Positions 37,564-45,322 of a stretch of 64,000 nt of DNA are shown piece by piece (within the stretch, counting starts at the first letter, position 1; every line of letters begins with the position of its first letter). Location of the stretch: contig NZ_CP097332.1 of NCBI RefSeq assembly GCF_023516435.1, forward strand, positions 992,001 to 1,056,000, read 5' to 3'. The notes below the pieces were generated by a model that worked only from the letters and a program-made list of their open reading frames with translations, made no database searches and had not been told where the DNA came from. Source of the DNA: Jatrophihabitans telluris (lineage in GTDB: Bacteria > Actinomycetota > Actinomycetes > Mycobacteriales > Jatrophihabitantaceae). The position numbers were made by a program, and so were the translations under genes.

Positions 37564-38636
37564 AGGTTCTGGTCTTGTGGGGTGAGGCGAACTCCTCCAA
37601 CCTCGGGGTGCAGGCGCTGGGCGCGGGAACGGCGGCGCTGGTGCGCCGGGTGTGGCCCGAGGCCGACGTGCGCTTCCAGAGCTATGGCCCCGGCGACGCG
37701 CCCAGCCGGATCGGCGACCCCAAGCGGCTGGCCAGGGCCTACCTCGATCGCAACAGCGAGCTACGTGACTGGATGCGCACCTTCGATCTGGTCGTCGACA
37801 CCCGTGCCGGTGACAGTTTCGCCGAGATCTACGGCCTGCACCGGCTGACGACCATGACCGCCGCGACGGAATTCGCCCACCGCATGAAGGTGCCCGTCGT
37901 GATCGGGCCCCAGACCATCGGACCGTTCTCCAGCCGACGCGGCCGACTGCTGGCCAGGCGATCGTTGAAGACCGCGTCCGCCGTGCTCACCCGCGATCAA
38001 CTCAGTTACGACTGCGCCGTCGAATTGGGCCGGCGTCCCGACGCGCTGACCACCGATGTCGTCTTCGCCGTGGACGTGCCGGTGGCCGATCGCACGCGCG
38101 ATGTCCTGTTCAACGTCTCCGGCCTGCTCTGGCAGGACAACCCGCACGTTGACGCCGCGGCCTACCGCCGGACGGTCATCGAGCTCTGCCGGGAGCTGAC
38201 CAGCGCCGGGCGCCGGATCTCCCTGCTGGCCCACGTGCTGGCCTCGGAGGTCGCCGACAACGACATCCCCGCCATCGAGGCGGTGCGGGCGGAACTGGAC
38301 CACGACCTCGAGGTGCTCGTCCCGCAATCGCTGTCCGACGTCCGGAGCATGCTGGCGACCGGCAACGTCGTCATCGGGTCCCGGATGCATGCTTGTCTCA
38401 ACGGCATCTCGGTCGGCACGCCGGCCGTCCCGTTGGCCTATTCGCGCAAGTTCAAACCGCTGCTGGACGGTATCGGGTGGGACAACACCGTCGATCTGCG
38501 CACGGACCCCGATCCCGCGACGGCCGTACTGGCCGCACTGGACGCTCCCGACCTGGACAAGCGCGCGGACCTGGCTCGCGAGCGGGCTCAAGAATTGCTA
38601 GGACGGGCCGAGGAATGTCTGAAGTCGGTTCGCTGA
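37560..38636 (+). CDS. Polysaccharide pyruvyl transferase family protein
   Basis: A 358-residue protein of the CsaB/WcaK family, which adds pyruvate ketals from PEP to sugars of polymers. The N-terminus MKVLVLWGEANSSNLGVQALG, the middle VIGPQTIGPF and SAVLTRDQLSYD, and the C-terminal GNVVIGSRMHACLNGISVGTPAV are the family's conserved blocks. Its ATG overlaps the previous stop (ATGA), and its end overlaps the flippase gene by 22 bases. Pyruvylation would give the polymer acidic groups, which in other Gram-positives serve as binding sites for surface proteins. Confidence 0.88.
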   Translation: MKVLVLWGEANSSNLGVQALGAGTAALVRRVWPEADVRFQSYGPGDAPSRIGDPKRLARAYLDRNSELRDWMRTFDLVVDTRAGDSFAEIYGLHRLTTMTAATEFAHRMKVPVVIGPQTIGPFSSRRGRLLARRSLKTASAVLTRDQLSYDCAVELGRRPDALTTDVVFAVDVPVADRTRDVLFNVSGLLWQDNPHVDAAAYRRTVIELCRELTSAGRRISLLAHVLASEVADNDIPAIEAVRAELDHDLEVLVPQSLSDVRSMLATGNVVIGSRMHACLNGISVGTPAVPLAYSRKFKPLLDGIGWDNTVDLRTDPDPATAVLAALDAPDLDKRADLARERAQELLGRAEECLKSVR

Positions 38637-40090
38637 CCGCCCCGCCGGACAAGCTCGGCCGCCGCACCGCGCGCGGCGCGCTGGTCACCCTCGGCGGGCA
38701 ACTGTCGCAGGTTCTGCTGCAGATGACCGCGGTCATCGCACTGGCCCGGCTGCTCAGTCCGCACGACTACGGCCTGTACGCCATGGTGTTGGTGATCGCC
38801 GGGATCGGTGAGATCTTCCGCGACTTCGGTCTGTCCTCGGCCGCGATCCAGGCCAAGCAGCTCTCCGACGCCGAGCGCAGCAACCTGTTCTGGATCAACG
38901 CCGGTATCGGTGCGCTGCTCACCGCGATCGTTTTTCTCAGCGCGCCGCTGGTCGCCGCGCTGTTCTCCGAGCACCAGCTGGTCCCGATCGCCCGGGTGCT
39001 GTCGGTGATCTTCCTGATCAACGGGTGCACCACCCAGTTACGGGCCAACCTCAACCGGAACATGCGCTTTGGAATGCTCACCGTGGCCGACCTGGCCGCC
39101 CAGGTCGTCAACGTCACGGTAGCCATCACGTGCGCCGCCCTCGGCGCGCACTACTGGGCGCTCGTGGGATCGCAGATCGCTCAGGTCGCGACCGTTCTGG
39201 TGCTGGTGACGATCTTCGGCCGGTGGATTCCCGGCGGCTACACCCGGGGCATCCCGATGGGCCGCTTCCTGCGCTTCGGCGGCAATTTCGTCGCGACCCA
39301 GCTGGTGAACTACGTCAGCAACAACGTCGACTCGCTCACGATCGGGTTGCGGTTCGGCACGACCCCACTGGGCATCTACAACCGCGCCTTCCAGCTGCTG
39401 ATGAATCCGCTCAACCAGTTCCGTACTCCGGCGACGACGGTGGCGCTCCCGGTCCTGTCGCGTCTGCAGGACGACCCGGTGCGCGCCGGCGATTACATCC
39501 GTCGGGGCCAGATCGCCTTCGGCTACACAGTCGTGGCCGGACTGGCCTTCGTCGTGGGTGCGGCCGCTCCGCTGGTCGACTTCCTGCTGGGCAGCAAGTG
39601 GCACGAGGTCCCGACGATCCTCGCCCTGCTGGCGGTCGCGGGAGCTTTCCAGATGTTGTCCTTCGTCGGGTACTGGATCTATCTCAGCCGCGGGCTGACC
39701 CGGGACCTGTTCCGCTACACGCTGATCTCCTTCGCCATCAAGGTCACCTGCATCCTCGTGGGCAGCACCTGGGGCCTGAAGGGGGTCGCGGCGGGATACG
39801 CCATCGCCCCGGCGATCTCCTGGCCGATCTCTTTGTGGTGGCTCAGCAGCCGTACCCCCATACCGACCAGAGCGCTGCTGGTCGGAGCCGGCCGAATCCT
39901 GACCTGCGCCGGTGCCGCCGCGCTTGCCACCTTCCTCGCCTCATCGATGCTGGCCCATTCGGCCGACCTGCTGCGCCTTGTCGCGGGATTGCTGGCCTGT
40001 ATCGCCGTCTATGCGCTCGCCGCGGTCGTGAAGCCGGTACGGGCCGACCTGGCCACCGTTGTCGAATTCGGGAAGAAGGTCTTTTCGTGA
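38615..40090 (+). CDS. Wzx-type polysaccharide flippase (MOP superfamily)
   Basis: A 491-residue polytopic membrane protein from ATG 38615 with about 12-14 hydrophobic segments spread along the chain. The N-terminal block (ARGALVTLGGQLSQVLLQMTAV, LLSPHDYGLYAM) is typical of the lipopolysaccharide-biosynthesis flippase family, as is YNRAFQLLMNPLNQF in the middle. It would turn the undecaprenyl-linked repeat unit to the outer face. It overlaps both neighbours, so it is translated as part of the operon. Confidence 0.9.
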   Translation: MSEVGSLTAPPDKLGRRTARGALVTLGGQLSQVLLQMTAVIALARLLSPHDYGLYAMVLVIAGIGEIFRDFGLSSAAIQAKQLSDAERSNLFWINAGIGALLTAIVFLSAPLVAALFSEHQLVPIARVLSVIFLINGCTTQLRANLNRNMRFGMLTVADLAAQVVNVTVAITCAALGAHYWALVGSQIAQVATVLVLVTIFGRWIPGGYTRGIPMGRFLRFGGNFVATQLVNYVSNNVDSLTIGLRFGTTPLGIYNRAFQLLMNPLNQFRTPATTVALPVLSRLQDDPVRAGDYIRRGQIAFGYTVVAGLAFVVGAAAPLVDFLLGSKWHEVPTILALLAVAGAFQMLSFVGYWIYLSRGLTRDLFRYTLISFAIKVTCILVGSTWGLKGVAAGYAIAPAISWPISLWWLSSRTPIPTRALLVGAGRILTCAGAAALATFLASSMLAHSADLLRLVAGLLACIAVYALAAVVKPVRADLATVVEFGKKVFS

Positions 40091-41331
40091 CGCGCGACCG
40101 GAGCACGGACGATGTCGCGACGGCGATCGCCGAGGTCGTGGCCAACGGCAACTGCTCTGGCTGCGGCGGCTGTGCCGCCCTGTTCCCCGAGGTCCGGATG
40201 GCCGAGGACGACCGGGGCTTCCAGCGTCCGGTCGTGAGCGCGGCCCCGCGCACACCAGAGGCGGTCGCGCGTTTCCGGCGCGTCTGCCCGGGCGCCGCCG
40301 TGATCGCCGAACCACGGGCCGGACGGAAACACGACGACACCGTGGGCGATTACGTCTCGGTGTGGGCAGCGTGGTCGACCGATGACGCACTGCGCTTCGC
40401 GGGCAGCAGCGGCGGTGTGATCAGCGCGCTCAACGCCTGGCTCCTCGAGACGAACCAGCAGGCAGCGGTGGTCGGAGCGGCCGCCGATCCGCAGCGACCG
40501 GTGACGACATCGGTGTCGATCCAGCGCAGCTACGACGACGTGCTGCGCGCGGCCGGATCCCGCTACGCCCCGGTGGCGATGACCGAAGCGTTCGACGCCG
40601 ATCAAGCCGGGAGCGTCTTCGTGGGCAAGCCGTGCGAGACCTACGCCGCGCGCCAGCTGTCCCGCGTCCGGGCCGAGGACACGGGCGCACGTTCGGACGG
40701 GCAACCGCCGCCCCTGCTGCTGTCCTTCTTCTGCGCGGGCACACCCTCTCAGCACGCCACCCGGTCGCTGGTCGCCACTCTCGGCGTCGACCCCGAGACG
40801 GTCACCTCGCTGCGTTACCGGGGCAACGGCTGGCCGGGTCGGTTCGCGGTGGCCGACGCCTCCGGTGCACAGGCCGCGATCAGCTACGACGAGTCCTGGG
40901 GCAAACATCTGGGTCGGCAGATCCAGTCTCGCTGCCGAATCTGCCCGGACGGAACCGGTGGGCACGCCGACATCGCGGTCGGTGACTACTGGGAGACCGA
41001 CGCCAGCGGCTACCCGGTCTTCGACGACGCGCCCGGAACTTCGGTGGCGATCGCCCGCACGCAACGGGGCCACGACCTGCTGCTGGCCGCCCAGCAGGCA
41101 GGGGTGCTGGCGTTGCAAGAGATCACCGCGGCCAGTGTGGCCGCCATCCAGCCACTGCAGACCGTTCGTCGCGCAACCCTGCTGGGACGGGTGATCGGGC
41201 GACGGCTCGGGGGATATCGGGTGCCGCGGTATCGCGGTTATCAGTTGCTGTCGCTGGGATTTCGCAATCCCCGGCGTTCTATCGAGTTCCTCCGTGGGAC
41301 GCGGCATCGGGCGCGGACGGAGCGTCGGTGA
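40087..41331 (+). CDS. FrhB-like (coenzyme F420 hydrogenase beta-subunit family) protein
   Basis: A 414-residue iron-sulfur flavoprotein-like protein from GTG 40087, overlapping the flippase stop. The N-terminal NGNCSGCGGCAALFPE is a ferredoxin-like cysteine cluster, FAGSSGGVISAL a conserved family block, and GKPCE, SFFCAGTPS and SRCRICPDGTGGHADIAVGDYW carry further conserved cysteines. Relatives reduce or oxidise F420 or act as reductases in other pathways. Members occur in many polysaccharide clusters without known activity. A redox step on a sugar or donor is possible but not shown. The last 53 bases overlap the 3' end of the convergent GT4 gene. Confidence 0.82.
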   Translation: MTRDRSTDDVATAIAEVVANGNCSGCGGCAALFPEVRMAEDDRGFQRPVVSAAPRTPEAVARFRRVCPGAAVIAEPRAGRKHDDTVGDYVSVWAAWSTDDALRFAGSSGGVISALNAWLLETNQQAAVVGAAADPQRPVTTSVSIQRSYDDVLRAAGSRYAPVAMTEAFDADQAGSVFVGKPCETYAARQLSRVRAEDTGARSDGQPPPLLLSFFCAGTPSQHATRSLVATLGVDPETVTSLRYRGNGWPGRFAVADASGAQAAISYDESWGKHLGRQIQSRCRICPDGTGGHADIAVGDYWETDASGYPVFDDAPGTSVAIARTQRGHDLLLAAQQAGVLALQEITAASVAAIQPLQTVRRATLLGRVIGRRLGGYRVPRYRGYQLLSLGFRNPRRSIEFLRGTRHRARTERR

Positions 41332-42412
41332 CCTCCCGGCGGCGCGAGGTTAAGCACAGTCGCAGCGCCTGGCGATAGGCGAGCAGGTGCGCCGAGCCGG
41401 ACCGGTCCCAGTCACGGGCCCCCAGATCGGGACGGCCCTCCAGGCCGCTGACTGCCTTCAGCGCGGTGTGCAGATCCGCCGTCGTCAACTCGCCGGCGAA
41501 CCGCTGAACCCAACCGTCGCCCACCTCCGCGGCGAGCAGCCGGTTGACCTCGTTGTCCACGATCAGCACGGGACGATCCAGTGACAGTGCCATCAGCGCG
41601 CCTCCGGAGTTGTGCATCAGGGGCGCCGGGTAAACCACCAGGGCCGCCTCTCCGATCACGGCGACCAGCTCGGCGTCGCTGAGAAAGCGGAATCGAAGCT
41701 CCACCCTCGGATCGTCGGCCGCGGACTGGCGCAATTCGAGCTCGAGCTCAGCCGAGGAAGGGCGGCCGGCGACCACCAGGCTCTGCCCACCGTCGGCGCC
41801 CGCGCCCGCATCGGCGCCGGCTCCGGCCAGACCGCGGAACGCCGTGACGAGGTGCTCAACGCCCTTGTAGCGTCGGATCAAACCGACGAAGGCCACCCGC
41901 CCGGGCGTGGAGGCCGGCTCGCGCTGTTCGGCGAACCAATCCCGGTAGTGACCGTGCGGGATCATGACGGCCGCCTGGTCGGCTCGCAGCGGGCTCACCG
42001 GGTTGAGGGTGATCCACAGGGTGGTCCAGCGCTCGGCCCAGCGCAGCAGAGCGGTCTCTCGTCGGGAGATCCCCGTGGGCAGGTCGACATTGTGCAACGT
42101 TCTGACCAACGGCGTCCGGGTGATTCGCAAGCGCAACAGCAGCAGGACGAACAGGACCTGCCGGACCACCATCTTCGCGGGGCTCTGGCCCGAGACGAGA
42201 ATCTCCGGCCAGTGAACGTGGAACAGGTCGTAGCGCCCGAGCAACGCACGGCGCCAGGTGAAGGTCTCGACCGTGAGCTCCCCGGTAGCGGTGAGGGATT
42301 GGGCCAGCATGATCAGGTAGGGGTTCGTGGTCGGTCGTGGGGTGGGAAAGGACTGCAGCACCACCAGCCGCGGCTCGCCCCGGTCCGGAGACCGCTGGAT
42401 CCGTTCGGTCAT
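41279..42412 (-). CDS. GT4-like glycosyltransferase (GumK-type)
   Basis: A 377-residue GT-B glycosyltransferase from ATG 42412, with AAAGGGAGG just upstream. The N-terminal half includes YDLFHVHWPEIL and TLHNVDLPTG, typical of cytosolic GT4/GT70-like enzymes. The C-terminal half has AFVGLIRRYKGVEHL and a donor region SGGALMALSLDRPV. A short Gly/Ala/Asp repeat (AGAGADAGAGAD) interrupts the second domain near residue 200. It is transcribed against the main operon, with its end inside the FrhB-like gene. Confidence 0.83.
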   Translation of the reverse strand: MTERIQRSPDRGEPRLVVLQSFPTPRPTTNPYLIMLAQSLTATGELTVETFTWRRALLGRYDLFHVHWPEILVSGQSPAKMVVRQVLFVLLLLRLRITRTPLVRTLHNVDLPTGISRRETALLRWAERWTTLWITLNPVSPLRADQAAVMIPHGHYRDWFAEQREPASTPGRVAFVGLIRRYKGVEHLVTAFRGLAGAGADAGAGADGGQSLVVAGRPSSAELELELRQSAADDPRVELRFRFLSDAELVAVIGEAALVVYPAPLMHNSGGALMALSLDRPVLIVDNEVNRLLAAEVGDGWVQRFAGELTTADLHTALKAVSGLEGRPDLGARDWDRSGSAHLLAYRQALRLCLTSRRREVTDAPSAPDAASHGGTR

Positions 42413-42559
42413 GGCCTCCCTTTCCGTTCGTATCGTTCGTATCCGTTCGGCGCGGCGGAGGCCCCGAAGTGGGCCGTCGCGTCGCGTTCGCTGTACTCAA
42501 TTCGATCATGCCGTGAGCAGCGGCTCGATACGCTGTGGTTTCGAACTCGGGGAGTGTGC

Positions 42560-43129
42560 ATGCCGAACCTGCTCAAGACAGTCAAGCGCGCGATCGGATC
42601 GCGTCGCTCGGAAATCGAGCTCGCACTGCTCTCGGTGGTCGGGATGGTGCCCGTGCATCGCTTCCGGGTGGCCGTGCTGAGGCTTTTCGGCGCCGCGGTC
42701 GACCCGCTCGCCATCGTCTCGCACGGGTTTCAGGTCCGCGGCCCGGCCCGGCTGATCATCGGGCCGCGCGCCAATATCGGCGAGAACGCGGTCCTCGACG
42801 CACGCGGCGGTCTGACGATCGGGCACGACGTCAACTTGTCCTCCCAAGTGCACATCTGGACGGCGCAGCACGCCTGGAACTCACCGGACTTCGACTACAT
42901 CAAGAAGGCGGTCACGATCGGCGACCGGGCCTGGATCGGGCCCCGGGTGACGGTGCTGCCCGGTGCCGTCATCGGCTCGGGCGCCGTGATCGCCGCCGGT
43001 GCGGTCGTCAGTGGTGTGGTCGAGGAGTTCTCGCTCTATGCCGGGGTCCCGGCCAGGAAGATTGCCGAACGAACCCGAGAGCTCCGTTACGAGCTGCCGA
43101 GCCCGGCGGCCAAGTCGCTGTGGTGGTGA
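42560..43129 (+). CDS. Left-handed beta-helix acyltransferase (WcaF/LacA type)
   Basis: A 189-residue hexapeptide-repeat protein from ATG 42560. The repeat region (about 60-165) contains GPRANIGENAVLDARG, IWTAQHAWNSPDF with the likely catalytic histidine, and IGPRVTVLPGAVIGSGAVIAAGAVV, ending in the common YAGVPARKI. Such enzymes O-acetylate sugars of capsules or colanic acid from acetyl-CoA. It is monocistronic, starting 147 bases from the divergent GT4 gene and ending 5 bases before the convergent phosphatase gene. Confidence 0.87.
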   Translation: MPNLLKTVKRAIGSRRSEIELALLSVVGMVPVHRFRVAVLRLFGAAVDPLAIVSHGFQVRGPARLIIGPRANIGENAVLDARGGLTIGHDVNLSSQVHIWTAQHAWNSPDFDYIKKAVTIGDRAWIGPRVTVLPGAVIGSGAVIAAGAVVSGVVEEFSLYAGVPARKIAERTRELRYELPSPAAKSLWW

Positions 43130-43134
43130 CCGGT

Positions 43135-43695
43135 TCAGCCAGACTCCTTGGCCGGCGCGGTCAACCGCACCACAACCTCGACCGCTTCCTGCACCTCGAG
43201 AATCCGGTCCCGGACGACCGACAGCGGGCGGTCGACCGGGTCGGCGATGTCGTCGGAGTCGGGGCCTCGGTCGACCCGGCCGCGTAGCGCCGCGACGGCC
43301 TGCACCCGGGCGGCCAGGTCGGCGGGCAGTGCCGCTACCGGAACGGCGCGGCCCAGGCGGGCGAACTCCCGCAGTGTGAACGCGCGCCGCAGTAGGCGGG
43401 GGTGCTCGGCGATGATCTGATCGCGGTGCTGGGTCTCGGCGGTGAGGATCAGGTCTGCGGACTGGGCGATCGCCGGGGTGAGCTGGCGCGCCACGTGGCC
43501 GGTGGCGGAGACGTGAAGCTCGGCCAGGACCGAGGCAGTCTCGGGCGCTATCGGATACCCCACCATCGCGCGCGTGCCGGCGCTGCTGACTCGGGGCGCT
43601 CGAGCGGATCCACTCGCGGCTTCCATCCGGGCGCGGAAGATCGCCTCGGCGGCGGCGGATCGGTGGATGTTGCCGGTGCAGACGAACAGGATCAA
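43135..43695 (-). CDS. Low-molecular-weight protein-tyrosine phosphatase
   Basis: A 186-residue phosphatase starting at TTG 43695. The P-loop CTGNIHRS (Cys6 nucleophile, Arg12) and the general-acid loop DIADPVDR (Asp152) are intact. In capsule systems such phosphatases dephosphorylate the BY-kinase autokinase and so cycle polymer length and export; the Wzz/BY-kinase gene lies 1.6 kb away. It is divergent from the polymerase gene across a 120-base region. Confidence 0.88.
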   Translation of the reverse strand: MILFVCTGNIHRSAAAEAIFRARMEAASGSARAPRVSSAGTRAMVGYPIAPETASVLAELHVSATGHVARQLTPAIAQSADLILTAETQHRDQIIAEHPRLLRRAFTLREFARLGRAVPVAALPADLAARVQAVAALRGRVDRGPDSDDIADPVDRPLSVVRDRILEVQEAVEVVVRLTAPAKESG

Positions 43696-43815
43696 CGGTG
43701 GCGCTCCCGGCTCATGGACGACAGGCTAACAACGCACGGTGACACAAGCGTTACCAGATCGAGGGCAGGTGGGTGATTTGATCCGGCAGAATGAAGCCGT
43801 GGTGAAATTCCTACG

Positions 43816-45270
43816 GTGCCAGATCGCCGGCCGGGCGCGTCCGGCGGCACCGGCGTCCCCGAGCTCACGGCGATACCCGTGACCACCAGTCGAGCCGCCG
43901 CGGTCCCCGTCGCCCGTGGTTTGTCGCAGACCCCCTTCCGGCCCCGCCGGGTGGCGCGTCGGCTGAACGGGTCGGCCGACGGCCTGCACAAGCTGCTCGC
44001 CCTCGGCCTGGCCATGTTCTTCTTCTACGCCCTGTTCCTGTCCCACCTGCATCGGGTCATCACCCCGATGCTGTTCTTCCTCTTTCTCATCTGGTGGCGG
44101 TTGAGCTACGAGTCGGCTCGCCCGGGCCAGTCCCTCAAGGGCCGCGTCGCGGTGATGGCGATCTACTTCGGGGTCGTCCTGGAGGCCGGCCGGCTCATCG
44201 CGCCCGCACAGGGCTTCCAGGCCGGCATCGTCTTCGAGCGCCTGGTCGCGCTGTTCCCATTGTCCGCGGTCGTGGGCTGGCAGCTCGTGCGCACCGGCCG
44301 CTACCGCCTCTACTGCCGGGTCCTGCTCGTCGTCGCCCTGCTCACGGTGCCCTTGGCCCTGTACGAGTACGCCTCGGGAACCTCACTGCTCAATACGAAC
44401 CACCTGCAGTACGTACGCAACTCGCAGACGCGGGCGATCGTCGGGGCCGATCACCCGCTGGTGCTGGCCACGCTGTTTCTGGCCCTCATACCGATCGCCC
44501 GGTATGCCCTCGACCGGTTCCAGCGCGTTGCCTGTGTCGTGCTCTTCCTCGGCATCGTCGCGACCGGGAGCAACGGTCCCAGCGGCATCGGGCTGTTCGT
44601 GCTGGTCGTCTGCCTCTTTCCGCTGGCCGCCCGGATCGTATTGTCGAATCGGGTGTTCTTCACGACGCTGTTCGCGGCGATCGTGTTCTACATCTGGTTC
44701 GGCGTGACCTACCTGTGGAGCACCGAGCTGCCCGGCACGGACACGACCGCGGTCAGCAACCAGTACCGCTCCGCCCTCTATTACCTGTTGCCCCAGATCA
44801 TCCACGCACGACCGTTCGGCTACGGCCTCGGCGGCATCCCGGCGCAGACCTGGTACTTCTCCACGGAGGTCTCCGGACTACTCGACGTCTCGGTGACGGT
44901 CGATTCCGACGTCGTCTACGCGGCGGCCCAGTTCGGCGTCATAGCCTTGGGCTTGTATGCGTTCTTCTGCTGGATGGCGATCACCGCGATACCGCAACAT
45001 CACGCGATCGGACTGTCGTCTATCTCGGTGAGCCTGGCGGGCTTCTTCCTCGCTCTGCACGCGTGGGAGTCGTTGGGTAGCTTCTGGTTGCTCGGGATCG
45101 GCGCGTGCGCGGCCGTAATGCGTTCGGACGATCCGGCGCTGTCCTGGCAGGGGCTCTACTCGCGCCAGCGGGTCGACCCGGGCCCGGGGGAGGACAATCG
45201 GAGCGCACCGGAGCAGCGCGCTCGTGACAAGCGTGAGCGTGTGACCGACCTCGGCGCCGACCGAGTGTGA
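43816..45270 (+). CDS. O-antigen polymerase/ligase-like membrane protein (Wzy-like)
   Basis: A 484-residue protein with about ten hydrophobic segments between residues 55 and 430 and a large outer loop holding STELPGTDTTAVSNQYRSALYYLLPQII and RPFGYGLGGIP, the arrangement of Wzy/WaaL proteins. It would join repeat units on the outside of the membrane. The start is uncertain: GTG 43816 gives the longest form, and GTG 43879 would still keep all membrane segments. The C-terminal 45 residues are charged. It precedes the Wzz/BY-kinase gene by 52 bases. Confidence 0.8.
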   Translation: MPDRRPGASGGTGVPELTAIPVTTSRAAAVPVARGLSQTPFRPRRVARRLNGSADGLHKLLALGLAMFFFYALFLSHLHRVITPMLFFLFLIWWRLSYESARPGQSLKGRVAVMAIYFGVVLEAGRLIAPAQGFQAGIVFERLVALFPLSAVVGWQLVRTGRYRLYCRVLLVVALLTVPLALYEYASGTSLLNTNHLQYVRNSQTRAIVGADHPLVLATLFLALIPIARYALDRFQRVACVVLFLGIVATGSNGPSGIGLFVLVVCLFPLAARIVLSNRVFFTTLFAAIVFYIWFGVTYLWSTELPGTDTTAVSNQYRSALYYLLPQIIHARPFGYGLGGIPAQTWYFSTEVSGLLDVSVTVDSDVVYAAAQFGVIALGLYAFFCWMAITAIPQHHAIGLSSISVSLAGFFLALHAWESLGSFWLLGIGACAAVMRSDDPALSWQGLYSRQRVDPGPGEDNRSAPEQRARDKRERVTDLGADRV

Positions 45271-45310
45271 TCAAAGAGTAAATTTTCTGTATGCTATCCC
45301 GACAGCGTTT

Positions 45311-45320
45311 TCTGGGGGCG
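45311..45320 (+). promoter_or_regulatory. GGGGG start-proximal box (Wzz/BY-kinase gene)
   Basis: TCTGGGGGCG lies 2 bases before GTG 45323; this copy has T in place of the first C of the box. Confidence 0.4.
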
Positions 45321-45322
45321 AA

